From Scenedesmus sp. ARA3 (lineage: Eukaryota > Chlorophyta > Chlorophyceae > Sphaeropleales > Scenedesmaceae): 34,940 nt of DNA. A model generated the notes under the pieces. That model saw only the letters and a list, made by a program, of their open reading frames with translations. It did no database searches and was not told the origin of the DNA. Shown here in pieces: positions 24,892 through 32,783 of this stretch; within the stretch, counting starts at the first letter, position 1, and every line of letters begins with the position of its first letter. The position numbers and the translations under genes are program-made. The stretch covers positions 94,180-129,119 of the forward strand of contig RWJK01001505.1 in NCBI GenBank assembly GCA_004335835.1, in the 5' to 3' direction.

Positions 24892-27800
24892 AGCTTAAGC
24901 ATTGCAGGCCATAGGACGGCGCCAGACACACCTGTTCACTCTCCATTCAGAACCACAGCAGCTGATGACATAGGAGATGGCAATAAACATAGGCAATGGC
25001 AACAGCAGTCTTGTTCTGGCCACAGCAGCCACTCCGCCTGCTCACCTCCACTTGCATTGTCCCTTCCTTCAGGTACCCAAAGTGCAGCTTGAACGCAGCA
25101 GAGCCGATGGGGCAGGTGCCGCCGCGCCGCCTGCTGCCGCTGCCGCCAGCCGCAGGCTTGCTGCGCTTGCCCTTGTTGCTGAGGTGTGCAGACTCCTCTG
25201 CTGGCAGCTCATCCAGCACCCTGATGATGGACACATCAGCTCCTTTGTCTGCACCGTCAGCAGATGGCCGCAGCAGCGAAGGGTACAGCTCATACGTGCC
25301 CAGCTGCTGCTCGCCTGCGCCCTCGTCTGACGACTCGCGCTGTGCGCTGCCCTCCTCTTCCTCTGCGTCCTCCTCTTCCTCCTGCAGCTGCTGCTGCTGC
25401 TGTGGGGTGCGGCACTCGCGCGAGTAGATGTTTGCTGCATTGATGGTGGCTGACTGGTGCCTGCAGGTGCAGCGTCAAATCGGCAGCAGCCACAACCATC
25501 AGTAGTGCATGACTACAAGCACCCTACAGCAAACAGCAAACACGCAGCAAACACATGTTATCTTCTGCTGGGTTCAAGCGAGGTGCCTGTGCAAGGGCTC
25601 AAGCAGGTTGGTCTTACGCTCTTGCATACAGCCGCTGACCGAAGCAATGCACTCACTGGTCAGGGTTCTTGTACTTCAGCGCCTCAGCAAACTCCGAGGA
25701 CATCTCCACGTCCTGCCCAGCATCCCCAACGCTGCTGAAGTCAGTGCAGCTGCCCTCGCTGGCTGCTGCTATGGTGCTGCCCAGCAGCGGCCACACGCCG
25801 GTACCCCTCTGGCTGCATGCTGTAGGACTGCCAAACCTGCTGGGCGATTGCTGCTGAGGGCTGCTGCCAGCAGGGCCTGGCGTGGAGGCATGGCGCTTGC
25901 GCTGCCGCGGGAAGCTGCTGGGGCTGCTATTGGCCATGCGCACATCCACCCACTCTGTGTCTGCAGACCACAGGTTCACGTGCATGTCCCACGTCTTCTG
26001 CATCATCTGCACGCACAGGCCTGCCTCCTGCAGGGATGCTGACACAAAGGGCTGCACGTCTGCACTGCTGGTGCCGCTGCCGCTGCCGCTGTTGCCGCCA
26101 GCGCCTTTCAGTCCCTGCTGCTGCTGTTGCTGCGGCGCAGGTGGCGATATGTTCCACCAGCGCTTGTCTGCGAACAAAGTAGCCTGCAGGCAGCACGAAC
26201 CACGGGCACCAACACAGCAAGGGTAAGCACGCTAAGAATTGCTCCTGCCCATACTTACAAACTAATCCAAGCCCCTGATCATGGTGCTGAGTTCAGCACA
26301 ACAAATCATGCCTAGACAGAGGGGCAGCTGCTGCCGAGGAACACCACGTGTTTTGTTCACAGCTGGCCAGCACGCGCCTGTATTGTGGAGCTGCTCAGCG
26401 TGACGCCAAAGCTCGGCAGCTGCCCAGGGCGCGGCCCGAAGCGCAGCGCAGGGTTGAAGCCGGTGGCCCAGTTCAGCGATGGGTCTGCAGGGTCGGGCGG
26501 CTCCACAAAGGCGTTGAAGCGCATCATGAGGTTGTTGAACACCATGTCCATCAACACGCGGTAGCTGCTGCCGCTCATGTGCAGCGCCAGGCCATCTGGC
26601 GCCGCCAGCGCCACCACAATAGCAACTGCAGCTACGGCGGCGGCTGATGATGTGACGGCCGGTGCAGCGCCTGCTGCAGCACCAGCTGGTGATGCTGCAG
26701 CTGCAGCATAAACCACTGGGCTGTACTTGTGGAATGCTGCCCGCAAGTCGGTGCGTGTAATCATGTGTGTCAGGTCTGTCAGGGTGCACCGGCTGAGCCT
26801 GCCATTGGGCGCCTTTGCTGTCCACTGCGCAAGCAGCGCAGCAGCAAATGCAGTGCCATCCTGCAGAATGCAGCATAGTGCAGTGCAGCAATAGGATAAG
26901 AAGCAACATCAATTGTTGCAGCATGCATCACATGGTACAGCCTGTTGAGCCGCTGCAAGTAGTGTTTAGTTGAACAGCTGGCAACGGCTACATTAAACAC
27001 ACCCATGCCACTGCGCTGCCTATTCACTGCGTCTTCCTTGGCCCTGGCACTGGCACTCACCACACTAGGCATGTCCTGCTCCCGCACCATGCGCCCAGCA
27101 AACAGCTCCAAGCCGTGCAGGTCAATCAGGCAGTGGGCAGCTGGCAGCTCCTCAACAACAGCAGCACCAGCAACAGCTGCTGCAGCTGCACCTGCCTGGC
27201 CAGCGCCAGCAGGTGCGCCTGCAGCTGCAGGCCTGCCAGCTGGGCCATCGCCAGCGCCTGCTGCTACAGCAGTACCTTGCAGCATTTCCTCCCCAGGCCT
27301 AATGACCAGCCTGCGCCTGCGCAGCGGCGCAACCTTTGCTGCCATCCGCTTCCATAGCCTGCTGGCAGCTGTGGTTAAGGAGAAGCTGGGCAGGCCTGCT
27401 GCTGCATCACCAGCCTGGCTGTCAGGCCCAGCAGCTGCTTCAGGCACCATCAGCACACCATGCCTGACCACAGCAGCTGGCTGCTGCCTGCGGCCAGCAG
27501 TGTACTGTGCACTATGGCTGCCGCCGCTGCTGCTGCCATGTACCTGTGGCTGCATAGGGACTGACTGCTGCTGCACGCCAGCTTCCGCAGGTACTGGGCT
27601 GCTGCCAGCAGCCGCAGAAGGACCGGCTGCTGCTGGCACACTGCTGCTACTCGCCAGCCCTGCCTCTGCAGCAGGCTCAGCGGCTGCTGCTGCTGTGGCC
27701 GCAGCTGGCGCCCCGGAGCTCTGGATAATTGCCTGGCTGCCAGACAGCAGCTGCTGCACAGCAGCAGTGTCCTGCATCCACAGCGGCGGCGGTCGGCCTA

Positions 27801-29571
27801 CATGCTGCTGCAGGTCCCCTGCCACATCGCTGTGTGCCTGCCGCAGCAGCGCTGCGTCTGCAGGAGCTGCTATGGTGATGTGAGACACCTGCAGCAGCAC
27901 CACGCCAGGGTGGTATGCATGCAAAGGAGATGTGCCAGGCTGCTTGGCTTCCTGCAGCTCCCATTCAGCCTCCTCGAGGGTCATGTTCAGCTGATCGCTG
28001 TCAATGCTGCCACAGTGGCTGGCGCTGCTGCCACTGCCGCTAGTGCTGCTGACGCTGTGCTGGCTAGCAGTGGCAGCGTCATCTGGGCAGTGGTTGGTAG
28101 CCTGCTTATGCCGAGCTTCAGCAACCGCCCTGGCTGCTGCATGGATAGCGTGTGCCTTGGCGTACTTGTCTGTGACCTGCTTGCTGGCATGGCTGTGCGG
28201 CAGTATGACCTGCAAGGGTCGGATGCCAGGTACAGCACGTCTATATGAGAGTGTAATAACAGATTGATCGCACTACCGACAACATGAGCAAAGCACCACA
28301 TACGCGGCGGGGATAAGCAACACATGTTGCACAACAGCTGTGCCGACTGTAGGCAGCTGTTGCGGTGGCAACTGCACACCTGCAATACAATGAGCAGGCC
28401 GTGCCGTTGCGCCGGCGGCTGCAGTCTTACGGCACAACTGCGGGCAGAGCTGGTGCAGCACTACCCGCCACCCCAAATCCTGTGGATGCCTCACCTGCGC
28501 ATTAGTGATGCTGACCAGCACGACAGCAGAGCTTGCAGCGGGTGGCGCATCCCTGCCTGCCGCTGCAGAAGCCCTGCCAGCAGGAGCTGCGGCACGCCTG
28601 CTGCTGCCAGCTGCCACCACCTCGTGATTCACTAGGCCCATCACATACACCACATTGTTGACGAAGCGCCGCACCAGCACCAGGCGGGGGTTGTGGACAG
28701 ACACGCTCAGCAGCATCGGCTGCTCAGCTGTGCCGCCGCCTGCAGGCACCACCACCTCTGCTGCGATGTGGCAAGCTGCGTCACCACGCAGTGGGCTGAC
28801 AGGAGTGCATGGTGTGGAGGCCTGAGGAACAGCGCACAGCAGCAAGACATGCATACAATAAGTGGCGCAAATAAGATGGAGGCAGCTTGCAGGTGGCGCG
28901 GTGGGGCTCAACATCAGCTCACCAACTGCCCACTGCATGCGTCTTGTGGAATAGGACAACATGCAAACGTAGGACGCCGAGGAACACAGGAGACACAACG
29001 CAAGCCTGCTGTGTCACAAAGAACAAGTAGCTCACACTCAACTTTGATGAACAATAATTTGAAGCATACTTTCCTCGCTATGTACAATCGCGCACCTGAT
29101 ATGGCTCAAGAGCCCCCGACAGCACATGCCGCTGCTCTACACATGCCCTCAGGTCCTGAAGGCCAATGTGCGCGACAGACACTGCCACCTCCAGGCCCGG
29201 CTGCACACTGCAAGCATCAGCAGCAGCAGCTGCTGCTGCTGCTGCGCCATCAGCATCCCTGCTGCTGCTGGGCACTGCTGCTTGCACTTTGCGCACAGAT
29301 GTGCTTGTGCCCAGCACCAGCAGCGCTAGGAGCTCCTTGGTCCTCATGGGCGTGTCATCAATATGATACTGCTGCGCAGCGTCAGGCGGCTCTTGATCTG
29401 CATCCCTGTTGTGCTGCTGCTCTGCTCTCTGCTTGGCGCTGGCTCGCGCTGCCCTGGCCTTCTTTTCTGCCTTGCTCATGTCCAGCCAGTAGGGCCGCTC
29501 CATGTTCAGCCGCACATGGCATAACGCCGCCTGCAGCTGCACATGCAGCCTGCTGGCAGACCTGCCTGCTG

Positions 29572-29623
<52 letters not shown>

Positions 29624-32600
29624 GCCTGCAGCTGCGGGGTGCTGCTTTGGGCGGCTGCTGACCATGTGCCTAGCTGCCCGGCCGCTGCCACTTTGTGGCT
29701 TGCTGGCGGCTGCTGTAATGCTGGTCATGAGCTGCAGCAGCATGCTGACAGTGTGTGGGCCCACCGTCACCTTCAAGTGCGCCAGGAACACAGTTAGTGC
29801 GTCCTCGGGCTCTCCGGAGCTTGCTGCTGCTGCTGCAGCTGCCGCTGCTTGGTGCTGCTGCGCTGCTGCCGAAGGCTGCTGCACATATGTCACTGCCAGC
29901 TGGTGCTGCTGCAAGGTGGCCAGGGTGCGGCTGCTGCTGCCACTGCTGCCAGCAGCAGCCAACGGCATGCCCGCAGGTGTCGTGGGGGTGTCGACCCGCA
30001 TGCTCTCCCTGCGGCTAGGCACGCTCCAGCTGCTGTTGTTGCCTTGCTCAGAAGCAGCTGCTAGACTACCAAAGTTGACTGCCATGAAGTTGACAGTGAA
30101 CTTGTCCAGGAAGTCAACCACACTCTGCTCCAGACTGGCTGCCTGCTCTTCTGCTTCCTGTTGCTGCTGCTGGTGCTGCTGTTGCTGCTGTTGCTCCTCC
30201 TGCTTCTGTTGCTGCAGCTGCTGCTGCCAGCGCATCAGCTGCTGCTGCCGGCAGAAGCCTGCATCGCGCTCACCGGGCGGGCCAGCAAACCTGCTGAACT
30301 GGCGCGACATGTCTGCTGGGCTGGCTGGCGCTTCTGTCAAAACACCGTCTGCCGCTGCTGTTGCTGCTGCTGCCCCTCTGCTCATGTGGCGCAGACTGCT
30401 TGGGCCTTTGCTGCCGGCAGCGCCCTTGCTGACACCTTGCTGCTGCTCTGTACGCTGGCGCAGCCGCAGCTGCTGAGCAGCAGAGGCGAGAAGGCTGGCT
30501 GAACCTGCACGCAGACTGCTCAGCGCGCCAAGCACCTGCCAGGATTCCGATGCTGTGGGAGAGCCAGCAATGCTGTCTTCTGCTGGCTCACTTGGCGGGC
30601 TTGCTGCTGCCACTGCTGCATGCCCTGCTGCTGCAGCAGCTGCCGTAGCAGCAGCTGGCGCGGCCTTGGGACTGCCGCCATTCATTAGGTGGCTGGCTGC
30701 TGCGCTGCCATTCATAGCACTGCTGCCGGACTGCACCTGCACGCCTCTGCTGCCTGCAGCTGCTGAATAATCATGCTCACTGTGTGTGCTGAGGCTGCTG
30801 CGTCTGCTGCTGCTGCTGCCAGCGCCACTCTGCTCAGCTGCTGCTAGCTGCTCCGCCAACAGCCTGCCATACGCTGCGCTGCGCCAGTTGCAAGGGCTGC
30901 CTGGCTGCAGCACTGCTGCTGGTGCGCCCCGGCTCAGCGCAGCTGGCTTTGCCTCCCTGCTGCTGGCAGCATCGCCAGCAGAGCTGCCCCTGGTGCCCCG
31001 CCTGCTGCCAAACCAGCCCCGGCGCTGAGGCTGAGCCGGCTGCTGCCTTGCAGCTGCTTCCGCATCCAGCTGCAGGAGGTAGTAGCGGTACAGCAGCTGG
31101 TACTGCGCGAAGGGGCTGACAGCCAAGCTGCTGCTGTGTGCCTGCTGCTGCAGCCGCTGCTGGTGGAACAGCAGGAACATGGCATAGTCCAGGGACCTGG
31201 GGAAAGCCCGCAGCTCCAGCACGCTCTGCCAGCGCTGCCGCAGCAGCTGCCGCCTGCTGATGCGGCCCCTGCTACGGGCCCAACCTGGCACGTTCGGCTG
31301 CTGCTGTGAGGTGCTGGGGCCTGGTACAGCGCCACCATTGCTGGATGCTGCTGCTGTTGCTGTTCTGCTGGAGGCTGCAGCGCCTGGTGCTGCTCCAGCG
31401 AGCCTGCTGAGGCCGAGCATCTTCCACCTGCTGAGCGTTGCGGCCTGGTAAGCAGCTGTCAGGCGCGGCGTGAATGCTGACAGCACAAAGGCGTTGTGAT
31501 TGGCCAGCAGGCAGGGCACTGCTGCGGCAACTGCAGCCTCAGCTGCTGCTGCAGCATCAGCGGCAGAGGCCCTGCGGCATTGGCTGTGTGGGTGGCCGCC
31601 AACAGAAGCCTTGACACTGCCTGGCACAACGATGCCTGCTGGCAGGTACACGCCTGCTGCTGAGGGCATGGTGGCTGCTGAGCTGCACAGGTCCAGCAGC
31701 TGCAGGTTGACCAGCAGCAGTGATGACAGGTGCACCTTGGCTGCAAGGGCCCCATCTGCACTTGTGCTTGTGCCTGCGCGCAGGCCGCAGAGCACCAGGC
31801 TGGCTGCAGGCGCAATGCGGCCTGCCCACTGCTGGATCAAGCTGCCCTGCTGCTGCGGCGGCTGAGGTGACTGCTGCTGCTGCTGAGTCTTGCTGCTGCT
31901 GCTGCGTGTGATGGCCTGCACGAAGTCAGACGGCTGGATGGCAAACCTGTTGCAACAGCAGTAGCAGAAGCAATCCCATGGCAGCATAAGTCAGCTGCAG
32001 GGACGTGTAGCACAGACACAATCTACACCAGACTAAGCAATGCCAGCAACAGTGGAGCAAGCTGATCACCCTGGCTATGTCAGCAGCATGTTCACCAGTT
32101 GCCATATGCCCTTTGTGCAGACCAGGCGCTTGCTCTCACCTGTGTGCCTTGCTGCCCTCATGACATCTCTTCAGCGCCTCATCCCCCAGGTCGACAAAGC
32201 ACAACACTTCACAGTACGGCCACAACAGCAGCAAGCTCAAGGACGACTTCTCTGCTGCCTGTCGTGCAGCGTGCTGTGTCACCCCTTGCTGCGGCGGCTG
32301 CTGCTGCTGCTGCCCTACTGCAGCTGCATTACTGTCAGCTGGACTCAGCGCGCCTGCAGTCTGCACGTATGCGGTCGCAAGCTTGGATGCTGCTGCTGCA
32401 GTGCCGCCTGCTTCTTGAGCTTCATCAACTGCCATCTCTGCAGCCGCTGCTGCTGCGACATTGCCTGCCTCTTGCAGCACAGTACTGGCGTCTGCTGGCT
32501 GGCTGGAGCGGCCCTGCATGCGCTGCCACATAGCAGCACCCTCCTCTGCCAGCTGATCCACAGCTGCATTCACCAGCTGCACCTACACAGCGGCACAACA

Positions 32601-32783
32601 CAACCAGCAGCAAGGGCATCCTGCTCAGCATGATGTAGGGCACGGTGCCCGCGCTTAGTTCTGGCAAGCATGCAGGCGCACAACGCACAGTCGTGTGCAA
32701 CCCAAGCCCCAGAAAAGCATAAGACTCACAGCAGGTGCGTCGTTCAACGCCAACTCTTGCTCCTGCTCACTCCAGAACCTACC
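1510..32783 (-). CDS. VPS13: Giant VPS13-family bridge-like lipid transfer protein (49 exons in window, 5' incomplete)
   Basis: VPS13 proteins are rod-shaped lipid channels at membrane contact sites that move bulk glycerolipids between organelles; that role is known for the family and inferred here. I joined exons from 32,783 down to the TGA at 1512-1510. Junctions are phase-consistent and total 21,057 nt (7,018 residues plus stop), roughly twice the usual 3,000-4,000 residues. Diagnostic parts are the mid-protein WEVLLEPWPL motif, six VAB repeats with the central Asn, the SHR-BD strings FHWDNINEARL and VSLYADGPTKVL, two C2 domains, and the C-terminal PVMGVMDASSKILKG...RRVRAP block. The extra length comes mainly from Ala/Ser/Gln-rich inserts. 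The N-terminal chorein domain is absent: beyond 32,783 the DNA resembles a mobile element. The weak points are exon 31 and one GC donor. Exon lists are given in the segment entries below. Confidence 0.9.
2953..6094 (-). other. VPS13: VPS13 exons 45-48: C-terminal RBG/ATG2-C-like region
   Basis: The exons are 5708-6094, 4860-5477, 3482-4605 and 2953-3149. Exon 45 begins GYMPWSAHGLDAARQQL and continues with a beta-rich stretch (LQLSLEGLQLNAKTNGGDEL). Exon 46 carries SFRKVELLVGAMDLKTDQ at its end after a disordered Ala/Ser insert. Exon 47 carries STWYFLEKFTISALCLNVTV and then LQNRLLNQVGLASHLYRHYR with VLGGVG, which matches the part of VPS13 and ATG2 just before the membrane-binding C-terminal helices. 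Exon 48 is hydrophobic (TFPFALLHVTFTLLSQLVG), where other family members have a more polar Gly-rich helix. The order and motifs fit VPS13. The insert in exon 47 (roughly 3,980-4,530) is low complexity. Confidence 0.82.
6363..7560 (-). other. VPS13: VPS13 exons 43-44: second C2 domain
   Basis: The exons are 6859-7560 and 6363-6611. After an acidic, Gln-rich linker (QGEEDDWEGSMTSDDTGDSL, then a seven-residue Q run), the fold starts at VVSLEVGVMEVANLTPRSG and continues PLPVVYVFCGPGG. Exon 44 has SLNPVFADNLMRF, then LRVLVYDRRSALDSRLLGVA and VYMWLPLS. The N-P-V-F/W strand, the V-x-V-x-D strand with a following D, and the L-G-x-x-x-L strand are C2 hallmarks. The loop acidic residues are incomplete, so calcium binding is doubtful. 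Plant VPS13 proteins are known to carry C2-type insertions. Assigning two here is my reading of the sequence. Confidence 0.7.
7808..8773 (-). other. VPS13: VPS13 exons 40-42: first C2 domain
   Basis: The exons are 8603-8773, 8147-8383 and 7808-7915. The domain starts VTLKCARGLMPVGLSERVSG (the strand 1 and loop 1 pattern V-x-L-x-x-A-R-G-L), then ARLLLAGHST and WDHEEQFTE (the W-x-E-x-F strand), then LSELVIEVWG. A basic, Ser/Gly-rich loop inserted in exon 41 is followed by SIFLGAVN|IPLLQTL and LSWYNLMRRSGEQHVTGQVQ, a typical C2 end (G-x-V-x-I-P-L then W-x-x-L). The exon-intron phase is 0 at every junction. Because the Asp ligands are mostly replaced, the domain more likely binds acidic lipid or protein than calcium. 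Confidence 0.8.
8967..10525 (-). other. VPS13: VPS13 exons 38-39: end of SHR-BD and linker
   Basis: The exons are 9533-10525 and 8967-9296. Exon 38 opens NDSKQPHFIELRG, then a Gln/Ser/Ala-rich insert with Q8 runs, then KKVYVSLYADGPTKVLCFSD, which closes the SHR-BD/VAB region in VPS13 proteins. After it comes a coiled-coil-like helix (QQLMSRLQKAARQLAQVDRQ) and more low complexity. Exon 39 is mostly a linker with one ordered stretch (LRVHYDKLTLLLDSGLPMGG) leading into the C2 domain. The polyQ tracts are at 9785-9808 and 10265-10288. Confidence 0.75.
10784..14064 (-). other. VPS13: VPS13 exons 29-37: VAB/SHR-BD repeats 4-6
   Basis: The exons are 13813-14064, 13263-13501, about 13092-13172, 12784-13010, 12268-12617, 11950-12058, 11641-11775, 11213-11446 and 10784-10985. 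Repeat openers with the central Asn are FWLDNRSGVNLVL (about 13,890), YILFNDTG|MALEYKQKGTPD (12,276, split by an intron) and FRIENRTKAVMV (about 11,336). The classic SHR-BD string is in exon 35: FHWDNINEARLLVIRP, then WSGAFPLPEREDYFGLRLRN. Exon 37 adds SAMPFAWDDYTARHTVEV. The VAB domain is the docking site for adaptors with PxP motifs in yeast, and each repeat's Asn is structurally essential; here all six appear retained. Exon 31 is the least certain: the DAVLGVPMPDVLSDTQ frame is right at its 3' side, but a phase match upstream requires the acceptor TAG at 13,173-13,175. Confidence 0.85.
14200..14218. repeat. (CA)n dinucleotide repeat in an intron
   Basis: A short CA/TG run lies within the intron between VPS13 exons 28 and 29 (14,065-14,241). 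It is the only clear dinucleotide microsatellite seen; all other simple repeats here are trinucleotide. Confidence 0.9.
14242..18364 (-). other. VPS13: VPS13 exons 23-28: large insert between VAB repeats 3 and 4
   Basis: The exons are 18224-18364, 17659-17995, 17226-17473, 16105-16996, 14681-15886 and 14242-14460. Ordered islands are present: LQLLDLPSLVALALGVLAEE, IVELLSLLHWLQQHVVRLQL with VYAAVRVPLL, DTLRLFYTKHLDIRHVLQQH and MLLPWFAVVVELLGDVVQLV. Exons 26 and 27 are otherwise long disordered Ala/Gln/Ser tracts; exon 27 alone has about 400 residues with little structure apart from its ends. All six exons keep phase, so this is translated sequence and not retained intron. The islands resemble RBG-type amphipathic strands and helices. 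I cannot assign them to a named domain. Confidence 0.75.
18682..18710. repeat. CAG/CTG run encoding poly-alanine
   Basis: The run reads as GCT codons on the minus strand, giving a stretch of alanines in VPS13 exon 22 after a Gly-rich segment. It is the same trinucleotide as the polyQ and poly-Ser runs but in another orientation and frame. Confidence 0.9.
20868..20892. repeat. Short tandem repeat (CCAGTTGTA)n in an intron
   Basis: Two adjacent copies of a nine-base CAGTTGTAC-type unit are followed by a partial one. A related copy lies at about 20,797. All are in the intron between VPS13 exons 17 and 18 (20,773-20,984). No function is apparent. Confidence 0.7.
21835..22020. repeat. Degenerate direct duplication (~60 bp units) inside an intron
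   Basis: The unit at about 21,835-21,894 recurs at about 21,961-22,020. Both begin with the same ten bases, ACCCAGCTTG, continue CT-R-T-R-G-C, and end with a CCTGGTT block. The middle parts differ by substitutions with little length change. The two lie 126 bases apart in the 299-bp intron between VPS13 exons 15 and 16, the longest traced intron. Confidence 0.7.
24856..24882. repeat. CAG/CTG run in an intron, next to an acceptor
   Basis: The run reads as CTG on the minus strand and ends about ten bases before the acceptor CAG at 24,846-24,848 of VPS13 exon 9. It thus occupies the place of the polypyrimidine tract. It shows that the expanded trinucleotide is not confined to coding sequence. 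Confidence 0.75.
26184..26377 (-). other. Probable GC-AG intron between VPS13 exons 6 and 7
   Basis: The exon 6 frame ends ...STIQ with ACAATACAG|GCGCGTG, and exon 7 starts ATLFADKRWW after CTGCCTGCAG. Both sides are phase 0 with the GC donor. The nearest GT, four bases further in, would put exon 7 out of frame. GC donors after CAG are a known minority class in eukaryotes including green algae. Confidence 0.65.
29573..29621. repeat. CAG/CTG run encoding poly-serine
   Basis: About 16 GCT units; in the exon 3 frame on the minus strand they are AGC codons, giving one of the longest homopolymeric stretches in the VPS13 protein, just before the RBG strand ending PYWLDM. Confidence 0.92.
30160..30230. 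repeat. Imperfect CAG-rich run encoding Gln/Glu-rich tract
   Basis: An interrupted CTG run on the plus strand translates on the minus strand as an alternating Gln/Glu/Lys tract in VPS13 exon 3, just before SVVDFLDKFTV. The interruptions with Glu and Lys codons suggest a helical, charged linker rather than a fresh expansion. Confidence 0.85.

Larger units (their letters stand above)
21310..28821 (-). other. VPS13: VPS13 exons 4-16: RBG (extended chorein) rod
   Basis: The exons are 28495-28821, 27061-28209, 26378-26860, 25657-26183, 25046-25460, 24669-24845, 24279-24465, 23860-24058, 23459-23655, 22997-23240, 22672-22774, 22038-22471 and 21310-21738. These encode alternating hydrophobic beta-strands that would form the lipid groove, for example NPRLVLVRRFVNNVVYVMG, VSLANTLVQWPYLADLGLVA, AFRFGYFYGGDGEAIMRADV and LLVTVAPITLRAAFSNIRTW. 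Exon 15 carries SKWEVLLEPWPLLVSL, one of the most conserved VPS13 motifs, immediately upstream of the VAB region as expected. Exon 5 contains an Ala/Pro/Gln-rich insert at about 27,130-27,760. The intron after exon 6 uses a GC donor. Confidence 0.82.
29096..32783 (-). other. VPS13: VPS13 exons 1-3 in window: start of rod after the missing chorein domain
   Basis: The exons are about 32730-32783 (truncated, GRFWSEQEQELALNDAPA), 32140-32582 and 29096-31946. Exon 3, about 950 codons, is the longest. It opens RFAIQPSDFVQAITRSS, includes LVLCGLRAGTSTSADGALAA and LLYRYYLLQLDAEAAARQQ, then after long Ser/Gln-rich inserts returns to RBG-like strands: SVVDFLDKFTVNFMAVNFG, LTVFLAHLKVTVGPHTVSML and LQAALCHVRLNMERPYWLDM. 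The donor at 32,729 (GTGAGT) and acceptor at 32,583 (GTGTAG) are good and in phase 0. No chorein_N sequence precedes. The only AG upstream of the 54-nt piece lies at the edge of mobile-element-like DNA and lacks a pyrimidine tract, so the exon is probably cut rather than spliced there. Confidence 0.72.

Noticed and set aside
29502..30476. 324-codon plus-strand frame with poly-Leu and poly-Cys
   Set aside because: It is antisense to exon 3. Poly-Leu arises from CTG repeats and looks like a membrane segment only by composition.
32670..32780. ATG-initiated start of the 466-codon plus-strand frame
   Set aside because: This stretch overlaps the antisense VPS13 exon and its intron and has no element-like character. 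The ATG is probably fortuitous.
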